From contig NBBA01000004.1 of NCBI GenBank assembly GCA_002794785.1, positions 2,108,001-2,172,000 of the forward strand: DNA of 64,000 nt, read 5' to 3'. Origin of the DNA: Coniferiporia sulphurascens (Eukaryota > Basidiomycota > Agaricomycetes > Hymenochaetales > Hymenochaetaceae). The translations under genes were made by a program, and so were the position numbers. Each line of letters opens with the position of its first letter. Positions within the stretch are counted from its first letter, which is position 1. Under the pieces are notes generated by a model. The model did no database searches. It was not told the DNA's origin and saw nothing but the letters and a program-made list of their open reading frames with translations. Of the stretch, positions 25,490 through 38,519 are shown piece by piece.

Positions 25490-26192
25490 CGTAACTCTGT
25501 GGAAAGTGGTGACAGGATGGCTTGGTGATTGTGATAAAGCAAGCTTTTACATGCTTGCATCATCATCGATACTCCGGTAAAGTCGCCACGGATCCCCGCG
25601 CCGGTTGCGGCACGCGATTCAGCATCCAGAGATGGCTATGCACAAAAGAACCACAGATTCCCTAGCACATGGTACATGCAACGAACCTTCGACTCTTCTA
25701 ACTTGATGGAGAACCCGTGAAAGTTGAAGTCAAGAGCGCATTCGCAGCTATCGTCACTGAGCTGCGTGCCGGCCGAAACGCGGCGAGGAGTACTTGATTA
25801 TTAAAGGTGTGGGAAATTATACCTAAATTTAAATAAGTCATTACAGCAATATTGGCCGTGCGTACTGGACATCCCGAAAATAACCCTTGTTTTCTCTCAT
25901 CGAAATTGCCGGCTTCCGCATAATCTGGTCATCAGATGAAATCATGAAAAAACCGGAGGTGCAATCATCATCACATACAACTGCTTAAGACTACGGAAAA
26001 TGGCCTCTTCCTACAGCGGGGAATGCTCGGTGCCAGCCTATTCGAGTCGGCTACACCGTGACGGCGGCCCGGTTTGGCGGCCGTAAGCATGAAGTCATAC
26101 GTCCTTGATAAGCCGGTACTTGCATTTCTTAAGTCCATCCTCTTCTACTTGATCTCACCTCCAGAAATTAGAAGATCTAAAGTACTTTGAAG
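25490..26192. promoter_or_regulatory. shared divergent GAL promoter region
   Basis: 703 bp between the galactokinase and aldose 1-epimerase start codons. Because the two genes act on galactose, a shared promoter is a reasonable inference. The sequence contains several CGG/CCG triplets, but I find no clear CGG-N11-CCG Gal4-type site. Homologues of Gal4 are generally missing in basidiomycetes. Confidence 0.45.
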
Positions 26193-28045
26193 ATGTCGTC
26201 TGCTGGATTCACACCGCTGGTTCTCGCGTTATCCTCTTTAACTCCGTCGTTGGCGATTGAGGTATGCTGTAATCCAGACTATATGCGCCTTGCAAGGACA
26301 AAAGGCGACTTCGTCTACCCAGATTCTACCTCACGGCGTCACAGTGCATAGGATCTACGTGCAGGCTGACGGAAAGGTATGTTGGTCCTCCTTCTGAAGA
26401 CGTTCGCAGGATAATGTTGTCTCCCGATAAATCAACCAGACTCATGATCTTCTCGTCGGTCCGGAAAACCCCAATGACTTTCTAAGCCAATATCACAAGT
26501 ACCACAACACTATTGTCGGGCGCTACACAAACCGTGTGCCAGTAGGCACTCATGAGATCGAGCGCAATGGCTTCAAGTCACAGTTCGTCGCCCAAGGAAA
26601 CCGTTAGTTTTCACGACCTGAAGAGCCCGTAATCTATACCTTGCGATCTGATGTCTGTTAAATCTAATCAGAAAAGGATCCGGGAGTTTCTCTGCATGGA
26701 GGTCCGAAAGGATTCGACGATGTTGATTGGGATGTCGTTCATCCTTCGCAGGCAACGCTATTCAGTGATGAGGAAAAGGTTTCGATCGGCTCTATCCCTG
26801 CGTGCGCTGTCTTCCGATACACGTCCCCTGATGGAGATCAAGGGTTCCCCGGAACGTTGGTTACCGAAGTCCTCGTAGGACTGCTTAACCCAGGCCAGGC
26901 CGAGATCAACAATGCGAAGGGTGAATATCACCTCGGTAGTATCCTGTTCGTATACAGGGCGAAGCTTTTGGAAGAGGGTATAGTGACACCCATCAACTTG
27001 ACGCAGGTTATTAATCATTCTTCAATTAACAAAGGGACATAAACTCACAATACATTAATCACCTCCTCAGCATTGGGGATTTAACCTCGAAGCAAGTCTT
27101 CAGGGGGACGAATCCACACTCAATGTAAAGGACCATAAGCTCACCATGAAGGTCAGAAATCTTGAGTTATTTGGTCACTGTTTGATCGTGAACATCTCGG
27201 CTTATATACTACCAAGGCTGGTCACACAGTAGAGCTCGATGCAAGTTGTTTGTCTACTGGAAAGCTCAGTGCTGTGCAGGGCACGCACCATGAACACTCG
27301 TCAAAATTGATCGGAGATAAGTTCCCGGAAGCTGGATATGGTACGCTTATGAGTCTCTGGGAATCAGCCACGTAAAGATAACTGCTAACATCTGATTTCA
27401 ACTTTCCCGACAGACGAGTTCTACGTCTTCGAACCTTCCGCATGGACCTCTATACCTACTCGCCTTCCTCTCAGCGAACTGTCAAAAACCGACCTGATTC
27501 AAGATATCGTTTACCCAAAGAAGACCGGAGAAACCCCACTCGTCGAGCTCTCTTCTGACAAGTCGGGTCTTGACTTGTCTTTCTTCACGAACCGTACGCT
27601 TATTCATAATAGTCAAATGCGAAGATATAGTCTGATATAAACGCGTGAATTTGGTTTCATAGAGTCGGGTGTTCAGTTCTACTCAGGAAACTTCATCAGC
27701 CCTGAAAGTTCGCGCAAAAAGATACACGGAGGCAGCGGGTCTACTGGAAAGGGTGACGGCTATAGAGGTGGAGGTAAGCGATCCATGCTATACTATTCCC
27801 AGCTCAGATGATGCTGACCAGAGGGTTCTTTCAAAGCTGCCGCATTCCTTGAGTTCCACGAGGTATCGGCCTTTTTCCTGATCTAATGTTCAGTAACGTA
27901 CTAATCGCATATAAATTAGCCTCTCGCAGCCTGGTTAAACCCCGAGACAAGCCTGTCCAATGATGATACGCTCCTTGCGTCCGGTGAGCTGTACAACAAC
28001 TTTGTCAAGGTAGAAGTGACATACAAGAACCCCAACGCGCTGTGA
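26193..28045 (+). CDS. aldose 1-epimerase (mutarotase), predicted secreted
   Basis: About eight exons. It starts with MSSAGFTPLVLALSSL and TPSLAIE, a typical signal peptide, cut by the first intron at about 26262. Mutarotase landmarks: ILPHGVTVHRIYVQADGK, the conserved YHKYHNTIVGRYTNRV, SLHGGPKGFDDVDWDV with the first catalytic-type His, NLTQHWGFNL with the second His in the exon joined after position 27061, and a C-terminal PLAAWLNPETSLSNDD. Family 74 mutarotases interconvert alpha and beta anomers of galactose and glucose. In fungi the fold is often fused to UDP-galactose epimerase (Gal10), but here it is a separate gene with no epimerase domain. The signal peptide suggests the protein acts outside the cell or in the secretory pathway. 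End at 28045 after YKNPNAL. Confidence 0.82.
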
Positions 28046-30487
28046 GCGCTAGGAAATTCTGACGAAGAGGGACTAGAAGGCACAAGGACGCGCCTTGATG
28101 CGCCTGATCGTGGCTTTGTCCAGATACTGGCATGTAGAAGAAGAACTAGCGGTGTACTTGAATACTAAACTTAATGCAACTTCTCCCCCCAATTGTGCAT
28201 CCTAGGTGCAATCACGTAACAAAATGTGTACGATCAAGAAGAGGCTGCTCCAAAATACGGCTCAGGCTCGGAGCTAGCTTCAAGAAGCTTCGGGTCAACT
28301 CCGTGGCTTCCCCTTCTATCTTATCGTACGATCGGGTATGGGGTCTGTTTTTTTTCTGTATTGGTTTCAAGTCTAGGAAACCGGTCAATCCGCTCCGCGC
28401 CGAAGGTTAAATCCATTTTCGACTTTCTGGACGCCCGAGACAGGTGATCGTCCGCGTAGGATAAGTAGTTGAAGCAAGCCGATTTGCGCACCACCTGCGA
28501 TCGGCTAGAAGCTCGCTTGGGCCTTCCAGCACAATATGTCCGTTAAGTAAGTTGCTTCTAGTAAAACTTGGAGATGCACATCGCGATTCGTGCCGACCGT
28601 CCGGATTTGATCCTGCGCCGCTGCGCTCTTGACGGCCAACTGCCAATCGCGCACTTGAAAAGAACGGTCCAAATGGCTGGAAATAACTTGGAATGGACGA
28701 CGCAAAAGAAGGGAAACTGCGCAGCAGCAGAGGTGCGCCGCCCACCGGCGTCTCCAGGACTGGACATAGACGATCCTTGGACTCAACTGATCAAGCTCAG
28801 CCTCCTAAGCACTGGAAAAACTAGGAGGCGTCGAGGCCCACCGCGTCTTGGCGAATATATTTCGTACGTGTTTGGGCGGGACTGAAGCACAGCAATCCGG
28901 CGCAATTCGGGGTCGAGCACGCTGTAAGAAAAACGGGCGCGACAAGTACTTATTTCTGAATGGGGACTGCCCCGAATTCCCGAACTTATTTCCGTGCGTG
29001 CGGCCTTTTCTCGTCCCTTGCCACGCAGGAACGAGATCGCTCCACGGCTGGGACAATGTTTTGACCTTTAGCCTCGGAGTGGCTGTCTGCGTTTGGAGTC
29101 AGCTGCAAACCAAAACTTACTCGCGATTTCAATACACTGTCCATCTAAATCAAGGGTCTTGCGGCAACAAACTACAGCTTGTGTGTCACTGGCAGCTTCG
29201 CTCCAATGGGGCTTATGTTTTTGAGTGATTTATTGGAATTTCATTCTCCATATGATGCACCCAGGGGTAACACTGGATTCGCGCTAACAGGCGTCCTTAA
29301 TTATCCTATCCTGTCCGAACAGAAACGACGCTAGGTGGCGGCCGCGGATGCCTTGCATTGATGATCTGATATCTTATGAGAAGTGGCAACTCGCAATGTC
29401 GATAACGAATAAAGGATCATTGGAGCTAGCTGGACTTGGAGAAGCTCCAAACTACAGTCCGATTATCCGTCGTTTGCGGATCGTGCCGCTGTGCATGGTT
29501 ATCCTGTTGTAACGCCGCTGGCGCGCACCGCCAAGTGAATTGCTGATGCAACAAATTCTGCATATTCTCACGCATGCCGCCGCTGGCTATGATTGATTTT
29601 GTTATTGCGCTGGGAAGCTAGGCGAAGGTCGCTTCCATCCAACATAATCTCACCGAGTCATCGCGGGAACTACTGGTCATAATGACTCGGTGTGCGGTTC
29701 TCCTAATAACAGATCAAAGTCAGCTGGAGGGCGCATTGCTTGTTGGGGACACGTAGAAGCAAAGAAGGAGGGGGGGGGAGTCGAGGGGAATTGATCCCAT
29801 TTTTGTCTTGTTCCGGTTGCTGAGGTGTGGGCGACCAGTTTCAATTAGAAGCATACCGAGTATTAATACTGCCATGTCTAAATGAGGTGGTGTGAGTGGT
29901 ACGGCCAATTCAATCCAGTCACGGCCCAAGTATTGCGGGTGATTCGCCGAGCCGAGGCGTCCACGCGGACTGATAAGCGACGAGCCCTGGTGGCGTGTAC
30001 TTATGTCGGTTTGTGGGTCTGGCCGTAGATCTCGCACCAGGGGCAAATGTTGGTTTTTTTCCAAAATTTACATGTTTGCCTTTACGTGATTTAATCTTGC
30101 TGTGCTGACGGAGTCCGCTCCTCGCGCACGTATCACTCCAAGGGTCTCCTGCTACACTTTTCCTTGACCTCCCGAACAACGCTCTCTTAAAATGACTTTT
30201 GCAAATATTGTGATGGTTGGCAGCGTTTCAGAACGAAACACACGGCTCGCGCTCCTGCGGTCGAACTCTTTTCGGAGTCTCGAACTCGGATATTTGTGAT
30301 TTGCCGAGTCCAAATTAGGAAGACCGTCATTCCGGCACTTACATAATCATCGGCGGAGCAGACGCGACAGCATTCGGCGGGTGCTGCTGCGCGCAGTGCT
30401 ATATGCTCTCAGCTTCCATCACTTAATCCCTCTTAGTCTCAGCGTCCCCCACTATTATCTTCTTGATACCTTCCTGTACTAATCCAA
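28046..30487. other. intergenic, no gene seen
   Basis: About 2.4 kb with several short overlapping open frames on both strands (for example 28848-29228). None has a domain, splice support or neighbouring exon that I recognise. A G-rich run occurs near 29766-29781. Regulatory sequence or gene remnants remain possible. Confidence 0.35.
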
Positions 30488-33400
30488 ATGTCGTCGGGAG
30501 AGGATGATATCAACGACGGCGAGCATATTAGCGGCCAGGAATCCAAGAAGAGGAGGATCCAGCGTGCATGCGACACATGCAGGAGGAAAAAGAGTGAGTG
30601 CTTACGGCGGGATTGCAAACGGAGAAGTGCTGATTATATCGTTCTTGTTTTCCTTTGAAGTTCGCTGTATGTATCTCGTATTTCAGGTATCAGCATCTTA
30701 AACCCGCATTGAACACTTCATTACAGGTGATGGCGGCCAAGTGCCCAGCAACCGTTGCTCAAATTGCTCAGCCTATAATCTAGACTGTACTTACGTAGAG
30801 GCTGCCAAGGTGTGCTTTTTTATTCGGAATTTCCCCCTTCGTCGTTGAGCTTACGGCGTGGTGACAGAAACGTGGGCCACCGAAGGGGTGAGCACACTTA
30901 ATTTTTCTTTCTTCCACCCGTCCTAAGTCATGCCTTAAGATATGTCGAGAGCTTGGAAAACAGACTAGAAAACATGGAGAAGTTGTTGCAGAGAGTGAGC
31001 CGTCGTCCAGATATATCAAATTTACGCAAAACTCATCGTGAGAAGCTTTGTCCCGACGCCGACTTCACTCAAGAACTGGGGGCTCGCATTGACCGCGATA
31101 ACTGGCCAAATGACAAACGCTCTCTGGATAGCGTAATGCCTTCACGCGGAAGTCGACAGAGCTCACCCGGCCGTAGATTGTCTACTACTGCTCTCCCATC
31201 CGCGGGAGGCATTCCCCACCCCCATCCCTTAGACCCAGACGATCTCGCACCCAGCGATGACGAAATTACGCACTCGACGCTTACTGAAGGTCTCAAACGT
31301 CTAGCGATGGACCCGTTAGATCGGCACTTTCACGGCAAATCTAGCGGGGTCATGCTTGTGCAGGCGGCCATGAACCTCAAACAGGAAATTTCGGGCACAA
31401 GCTCTCCGAAGAACCAGTTTCCCTCGCGCCGCTCCGAAATATGGTCCCCGCATTCCGTGAGTATTGGTTATTTCGTCGCGCAATAAGCAGTTGTTTACTC
31501 TCGTGACGTTGCCCCAGTGGGAGATACTTTCTGAAGAGAAAGTCGTGCAATATCACTACCCGCCCGAAGACCTCATTCCCGAGCTCGTCGATAATTACTT
31601 CGCTGACATAAATCTATTTTTCCCCCTCTTGCATCGACCCTCGTTTGAACGAGCTCTTGCCGATCGGCGCCATCACACCGATATCGGATATGGTTCCGTT
31701 GTATTGCTGGTGTGCGCTTTGGGCGCACGCTGGTCGGATGATCCGCGCTGTCTTCTCGAGGGCACCTCGAAGCATTCATCTGGCTGGAAATGGTTTGATC
31801 AGGTTCAGGTCCACCGAAAGTCTTTCGTGGGTGCGCCCAGGTTGTACGATTTGCAAATCTACGCTGTTAGTGATAGAATATTTCTCTTGTTGTTTGGTCC
31901 TGACACGTTTAAATCAGCTTTCGTCCATGTTCTTGCAAAGCTCGTCGTCCCCACAGTCTTCGTGGACAGTGGTGGGGATAGGTATCCGTCTCGCAGAAGA
32001 TGTAGGTGCCCACCGGCGTAAGGTCTACAATGCACCGCTCAGTGTGGAGTCTGAACTCTGGAAGCGAGCATTCTGGTAGCATGTTTCATCTCGCCAAACC
32101 TTAAAAGACTTACTGACAAATTTCAAGGGTTCTTGTTGCACTCGACAGATTCGGGAGCGCCTCCCTTGGCCGTCCTTGTGCTATTCAAGACGAAGAGTAC
32201 GACATGACTCTTTTTATCTCGCATTCTCAATTGGCTGATACGATTTTTGTTTAGCTTTGATTTAGATCTTCCTTTGGAAGTAGACGACGAATATTGGGAA
32301 CACCCAGACCCTGCTAAGGCGTTCAAGCAGCCTGCCGGGACCTCCTGTTCCATCTCATTCTTTAACAGCTTCCTCAAACTGAATCAAATCCTGGCGTTTG
32401 CTTTGCGTACGATAGTATGTGTTTCTTGGAACAGTTTCGGTTACTGTCCACTGATTTTTCCCGCAGTATTCGATCAATAAGTCAAAGATTCTTCTCGGTT
32501 TTGTCGGCCCTCAGTGGGAACAGCACATAGTCGCTGAATTAGATTCCGCTTTAAACAAATGGATAGATACTGTCCCTGATCACCGTAAGTAGCGGAGACT
32601 TTATTTCTTCAAACCTTACTGATCTAACGTTAGTTCGGTGGGATCCTCATCGCGAGAATGTGCTGCACTTCAAGCAGTCAGCGACTCTCTACTCGACCTA
32701 CTATCACCTGCAAATTCTCATCCACCGCCCATTTATTCCTTCGCCACGTAAGCCCTCCCCACTCACGTTCCCTTCCCTGGCAATATGTACGAATGCCGCA
32801 CGTTCGTGCAGCCACGTCGCGGACACTTGCCGTCGGAGAGAGTGTCTCCCACTCCCGCTCATCCATATCGCCACCTTTACCGCTGGTATCGTACTGCTCC
32901 TAAACATATGGGGCGCGAAGAAATCGGGTTCGTTCGTCGATTCTGGAAATCAGATGGCAGATGTCCACAAATGTATGCAAGTGTTGCGTGCCACTGAGGA
33001 GCGGTAAGTAGTGTTTCGATTTTGCGAAAAGACTTTGCTGAGGGGAGCGTTGATGCAGCTACATATCCGCCGGGCGTCTGTGGGATGTCCTCAATGAGCT
33101 CGCCTTTGCCGGGGATATTCCCGTAGATAAGGGTACTCCTCCTTCAAACAAACGTGAACGAGGATCAGACAGCCCTATATCAAATGGATCTAGTCCTGCT
33201 CTTTCCCAGAGGGTTCCACCGATCATCCCCGAAAATACGCGCGCCATTGCCGGTCGACAAAACCTCGGCTCTCTGCCAGGTCATCCGAAGCCACTTCCTG
33301 TCGCTTCTTCCTCCACCGCGGGATCGAGTAGAGCATCATACAACACGGAGCATCTCGCGCGTACGAAAAATGATTTGGTTGGTGGTCCTGGTAATGTGCC

Positions 33401-33773
33401 ACTTTCGTGGATACCACCGCATACAGGCCAACCTGGCGCTCCTATGCCACACGGCGCAGGCGCAAGCAACGCGGCGGGCTTTGGCGATCAGACGTCCGTG
33501 TTCTCGCAGAATGCGATGCCGAATTTGAATATCTTCGATTTGTTCCAGTCCGACCCGCAGATGTTTAACATGCCGATGATGGAGCAGAATTTTGCGCCCG
33601 GCATGCCACCAGCTGGGCCAGGCATGCACGCAGAAAAATTAGGTCCGTATGGGCAGCCGATCGCAGGTCCGCCAGGACACATCCCGGAGGGGTATGGACA
33701 GCCCGACGGTCCGATGCCACCGGTGAATGAAGCCCTTCAAATGTGGTCTTCGGCACCGACGAGCTTTGAGTGA
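30488..33773 (+). CDS. Zn2Cys6 zinc-cluster transcription factor
   Basis: Multi-exon fungal regulator. The N-terminal binuclear zinc cluster is spread over several exons: CDTCRRKK, IRC, then CSNCSAYNLDCTY, giving the six Cys ligands. A linker (KRGPPKGYVESLENRLENM) and a leucine-rich coiled dimerisation helix (MEKLLQRVS) follow. Next is an acidic disordered stretch, then the fungal_trans-like middle homology region (LVDNYFADINLFFPLLHRPSFERAL, VCALGARWSDDPRCL, DVGAHRRK, VALDRFGSASLGRP, and SATLYSTYYHLQILIHRPFIP). The C-terminal part is low-complexity (PGMPPAGPGMHAEK), a likely activation region. Such proteins bind CGG half-sites in promoters. The gene sits between the GAL pair and the six-gene reductase array on the same strand; control of either is inference. 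Confidence 0.85.
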
Positions 33774-35218
33774 GTGGGTCTTCTCTTTATTGATATAAGT
33801 AAATTGGGCGTATTCCTGATACGCGTCTACTTAGTCTGGAAGATTGGGGATCGTACCTCCATAACGTCAACGGTTCTGCCTCTGGCGACCACCAGGGCTC
33901 TTCCCATTTACACTCTTAAGCCCCTTTATTTACTGGGTGCTTTGTTGCGAGTGAATTACTGTATATCCTCCTATCTCCTCCTGTCTCTCGTCCGTCTACG
34001 TCTTTTGGTTAGCTCCCTTTCCTTTTTCTCCTCTTAATGCTCATTTGTAGGACCCGCGAGCCTTGTACTTTATCGTGCTCTCCCGCAGATTTGTTTATAA
34101 TGTATTTCGTACTTCGAATGCCTTTCCACGAGTTTGAGGTCCTTACAGGTGGTTGTAAGAGCTTTGTATTGCCGAACGAGCCCTGAAAAAAGATGCGAAG
34201 GCTAGTTTACCCTCTCTTGGGCTGCGCCCAGAATTTCTTATTAATATTATGAATGTCCGTCTCGGAGTGGGTCTTAGTGATATGTGTTCCAGGAATGTCT
34301 TTCTAATCAATGAGTTGGATATACTCAATTGAATTTAATCTTGCTTCCCGATCCTTATCTACTGCATTAGTAAGTCGTAAAGGAGTGCTTTCTGCAACGG
34401 GTCTGATCTGATCTGATCTGATACTAAATTGCGCCAGGAGAGGGCCACACCGCGCCCAGCGTAATGCATCCGCTTTTAGAGCCTTAAGGGCCCACCAGAA
34501 TACATATTGTTGTCCGTTGTAGGCGCAGAAAAGTTCGAGTGCAGATCTTTGTCAACGGATTACTAAGAGCAACCGCGCCAATCAATTCTCCGCTTAAAAA
34601 ACTCTACCGTTCGCGGTTTGTAAGACATGTTCCTACCTTGACTACTGGCAGTGGATTCATAGAAACGAAAAGCGAAATGTCGAGAAGAACTAGACCCTAG
34701 TTAACCCTACATGTCTGTAAGACTGGTACCAAGCTCCCGACTTAGGTCTACGACTACTAAACACTCAATCTGTTCATGTTGAACACGTCTACCCCGGCTA
34801 CGAAATAGCTCCTTTACTTTCAAGTTGATTCGGCCCTTTATATCTGTGAATACCCCGTTAAATGACTGCTGTATCGGCTCTTTTACCTAGATTCAAATGT
34901 TACTCCGTCGTTAACTACGCAATCTGGCGACAGACTCCGACTCGCGGACAAGCAGTACTAGTGCTTCTTTTCCGCTCACTAATAACTGGATACGATGAAG
35001 ACGCCATTCATGCTTACTTTCAATCAAAGTCCATGTCGGGCGCGCTCCAGGAAGGTTTAATATCTTAGTAAAGCTCTATGTGCGTACTATGGCGCGAGCC
35101 AAGGCTGACTCAGACTGCCTTGGACCCCAACAATCCGACACTGTGTTTTCTTTTCCGGATGGCTGTATAAGCGTCAGCTTGCGGCGACCTGTTGAACGCA
35201 GAAATCCACTCAGTAATC
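33774..35218. other. intergenic, 5' flank of array copy 1
   Basis: About 1.4 kb. It contains a short ATCTG tandem run near 34408-34423, and a repeat block at 34906-35013 shared with the flank of copy 2. A TATA-like TATAA lies at 35166-35170, about 50 bp before the copy 1 start. No other gene is supported. Confidence 0.4.
34906..35013 (+). repeat. promoter repeat, copy 1 flank
   Basis: A 30-nt block at 34906-34935 matches 38520-38549 with one difference, and a second block around 34997-35017 matches 38594-38614 with two differences. It lies about 200-310 bp upstream of array copy 1. The shared arrangement shows that the upstream flanks duplicated together with the genes. Confidence 0.75.
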
Positions 35219-36513
35219 ATGACCCAACAGAAGGCCCTCTTCCTCCAAACACCGGTAAATGGCGAGTGGGTCGTCGGCACCAGGGACGTACCCAAGGCTG
35301 GCCCGGGAGAGCTCGTGGTCAAAATCCACGCCACAGCACTGAATCCAGTCGACTGGAAAATACGCGCGCGCGACTTCCTCGTTAAAGAATACCCCGCGAT
35401 CATTGGGGCGGACTCTGCGGGAACCGTCGAGGAAGTCGGCGAAGGTGTGAAGGGCTTCGCGAAGGGTGACAGAGTGTGAGCTGCATGCGACGAAGGAGTG
35501 CTTCACATTTTTTCTTAAACCAAAACTTTCATTTCGCAGGCTTCACGAGGGAGATTTTGAGAATGACAAAGCTTCGTTCCAGCAGTATACGATCGTTCCA
35601 GCAGAGATTACTGCCAAGGTAACCTAGTTCCACTGTGTTATTTATCGGTATTCTGATATGATGGACCGGAAAAGCTACCATCCAACCTATCGTTCGACCA
35701 AGGCGCGTCTATTCCTCTCGCCCTTGCCACTGCGGCTGTGGGGCTGTATGGAAACAGGTCCCAGCCAGGCGTGAAGAAGTTAACTCCTCCTTGGGAGGAA
35801 GGCGGCAAGGGGCTATATTCTGGACCCACTGTGGTCTTCGGCGGGTCTACTTCTGTAGGCCAATACGGTAAGACCATAACTCTCAGATAACCTATTTTAA
35901 AAACTTATGCTATGCACCTAGTCATCCAGCTCGCGCGCCTCTCTGGATTCTCGCCGATAATCGCAACGGCCTCGCTGCATAACACCGCACTCCTCAAAGA
36001 GCTTGGTGTGGCACACATTGTCGAAAGACGCGCAGACGTGCCCGCAGAGGTTGCGCGTCTCTTGAGCACGCCCGTGGAGCTCGTATTCGATACTGTGTCG
36101 GACGCGGCGACGCAGGCGCAAGCGTGGGAGACGCTCTCGCCGGGTGGCACCCTTGTGGTCCTTGCTCCTGCTAGCGTCGACAAAAAGAAGTACCCCGAGA
36201 AGACGGCTGTAGATGGCATATATGGGAACGTGCATCCCCCGCATGCGCGTGCGCTCGGGGTGAGTTTGTATGCCAAGTTGACGGAGTTGCTCCGGGATGG
36301 GTCTATCCAGGTTAGCTTCGTTGTTTCTTGCCCGGTTTTACGTATGCTGGTTTCTTTATTCTGGTTGCTGAAGAACTTTTATTCGCTTAACAGCCCAATC
36401 GTATTGAAGTCTTGCCGAATGGCTTAGCTGGTATTCCGGACGGCTTGGAGCGTCTGAGGGAAAACAAAGTTAGCGGCATAAAGCTCATTGCTCGTCCCCT
36501 GGAAACTGCTTGA
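35219..36513 (+). CDS. MDR-superfamily oxidoreductase, array copy 1
   Basis: Zinc-less medium-chain dehydrogenase/reductase, quinone-oxidoreductase or enoyl-reductase-like. Exons 35219-35475, 35540-35618, 35675-35867, 35922-36310 and 36394-36513 give 345 residues. The GroES-like N-terminal domain has [17 protein letters not shown] and [17 protein letters not shown]. The Rossmann part has [12 protein letters not shown], in which the Gly-rich turn binds NAD(P)H. There is no GHE catalytic-zinc motif and no structural-zinc Cys cluster, so it should be NAD(P)H-dependent without zinc. Family knowledge: such fungal proteins reduce quinones, alpha,beta-unsaturated carbonyls or polyketide enoyl intermediates. 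The substrate here is unknown. The start is the conserved [12 protein letters not shown]; an earlier in-frame ATG at 35192 is not conserved. No premature stop is visible. Confidence 0.88.
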
Positions 36514-36879
36514 GTAACACAGGGATTCCATCCCATTACTAATCGACGGAAGCACGCGAGGGGATAGAAATAAGGCGCTTATGATGACCGCTCCCTGGTA
36601 AAAGGGAATGTGACGAGATGTAATAAATAGTATTAGCGAAAAAGTGATAAAAAGGAATCGATCGGACTTTCTTGCGAACGAGTTTACAGCGGGAAAAAAG
36701 AAGAATATGATAAGTAATTCACCAGAGAACAAACGTGTGTGTCACAAATATAGTGAGTGGTTTACAGTGGTGGTCGATATACTTCCTAATTGTGTGAACA
36801 GATGGTACATTGGAATAGGAGAGCTTGTGGACAACACATTTGAAAGATGAGAGGGCCTCTATATGACATCTGCTCCAAG

Positions 36880-37265
36880 TTATTTGGAGTACTTCATTAA
36901 GTATGGAGGTCCTTCGAATTGGCCGTCGACCTTTGTCCCTGCCAATGGAATGACTGGTCCATGAGCCTTGGCCGTAGCTGCCGAAGGCTTGTAGCTTTTG
37001 ACCTTGAGGGCAGTATTCCGCAGGCTAGTCTCACGGTTCTCCAGATGGCAAAGTACTCCAGTCTTGAACCGTGATATAACTTTATATTGGTCTTGAGAGC
37101 TGTTAAACAGAAAACTCGGACCCAAAGCGGCACAGCTTCCGAGTCACTAAATACTGTATCATCCAGTTGATGTATTGTCGCAGTGGCTCCGGCGGGGATA
37201 ATTACCAAACATATGTTTAAGATGCATATATTCAAGCAGTTAATGTATGTGTAGCATGAAAACAT
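36880..37265 (-). pseudogene. frameshifted gene remnant, unknown family
   Basis: On the minus strand one frame reads TIHQLDDTVFSDSEAVP and the neighbouring frame continues as GPSFLFNSSQDQYKVISRF to a stop at 36880. The switch occurs near 37127 in a CTTTGGG run, consistent with one extra T. The text reads like protein on both sides of the shift, but I do not recognise the family. It could instead be two exons whose splice sites I cannot see. Confidence 0.35.
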
Positions 37266-38519
37266 ATTTTAAACCTCTACTCTCTAGCAATGCATTATAT
37301 GGTTTTGACTTGGGTTCGGCGATGATCATATGCAGATCTTTGTGGGTGGATTGCTAAAAGAGGCAGTACCGATCATTTCCTCGGCATATAAAATTTTTTG
37401 ACGCTTGCCTCCGCTTGCCAGTGATGGCGAAAAACAGAATATCGAGAAGAAAAAATCAGCTTCATATGAATTTTTTTTTCATGAGCACTGATGCTGGTGT
37501 TTATCTGCTTTCAAATAGGTGTTTACTTCGGCTTTGGACTCGGCTCAGGCGAGCTGTTAATATTAATATTGTCGTAGAATCCAGCCCACCAATACTAGAC
37601 ACTGGAGTCTGTATTGAATGCTTTTCTATGCCAGCTACAACATAGTTCCCTTACTTTGATGTGCCCCTCTATACAGTCAATCACCAGCTAATGGGATACC
37701 TGAGCTTGTCAAGCTATTTCTCGCAGTACATTACTCAACATCTAAAACTAAAAAATATATTCATGTTCAGTGAGAGATTAGCTATCTATATATAAAATTT
37801 GAGAGGATTCTGAGCAGAATTGACTGGGCTACAGCAGAATGGAGAAATCTGGCAAAATTGGGCCTTCACCAATCTTTGGCACAGGTCTTTCCCACGATAA
37901 GTCAAACTCGTTACAGTAAAATTAATTATTTCGGCTATAGGAAAAGGCTAAAAAAAGGAAGGAGTAGCATCGTGATGACCAAAGGGAAACTTCCATACGA
38001 GGCAAATAGATCTACATTAGTAACCGGGAGGTTGTGGTAACTTTTGTTTTTCTTCTTTCTCCACCATTTCTTTATCAATTGCAATGATTGTTTTTCCGAG
38101 ATGAGGTCCACATTCACTGGATTTATATACAGCAAAAATTTAACACTTATATGTGGCATTATATGTACTATTTTCTGTGGCTCTTTATTGACAATTTTTA
38201 ATTTTGAAGTTTTTACAAGTAATTTCTGGTTTTCTTGCCGAATTCTGGCTCAAAAAGCTTAAAATATTTTATTCCGAATCAGAGGTGTATTTCCAGCTGC
38301 AAAATGCAAAAACAACGAAGAAATTTGAGTGGATACAGCATGTTCTAGCCAAGTGTTTCAGTGACCGGCATTGTCCCATTAGCCGGTGATTGACTGTATC
38401 TATGAATATCTATCAATTGACTGTGGTCCCGGCTTCTTTCTCGGAATTCTAGTGTTGACGATGCTTCTCTGCTGTCATCTAGCCTTTCACATTCCCATAC
38501 ACTGGTATGGTTGCTTACT

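Noticed and set aside
25490..26192. Gal4-type CGG-N11-CCG sites in the GAL intergenic region
   Set aside because: CGG and CCG triplets are present but not with the right spacing, and Gal4 orthologues are not expected in basidiomycetes.
28174..29228. Several overlapping ORFs of 60-130 codons in the 2.4 kb spacer
   Set aside because: They occur on both strands over the same bases, with no homology I recognise and no splice support.
34408..34423. Short tandem repeat of a 5-nt unit (ATCTG)
   Set aside because: Only about three repeats of the unit; an ordinary microsatellite, not a CRISPR or functional array.
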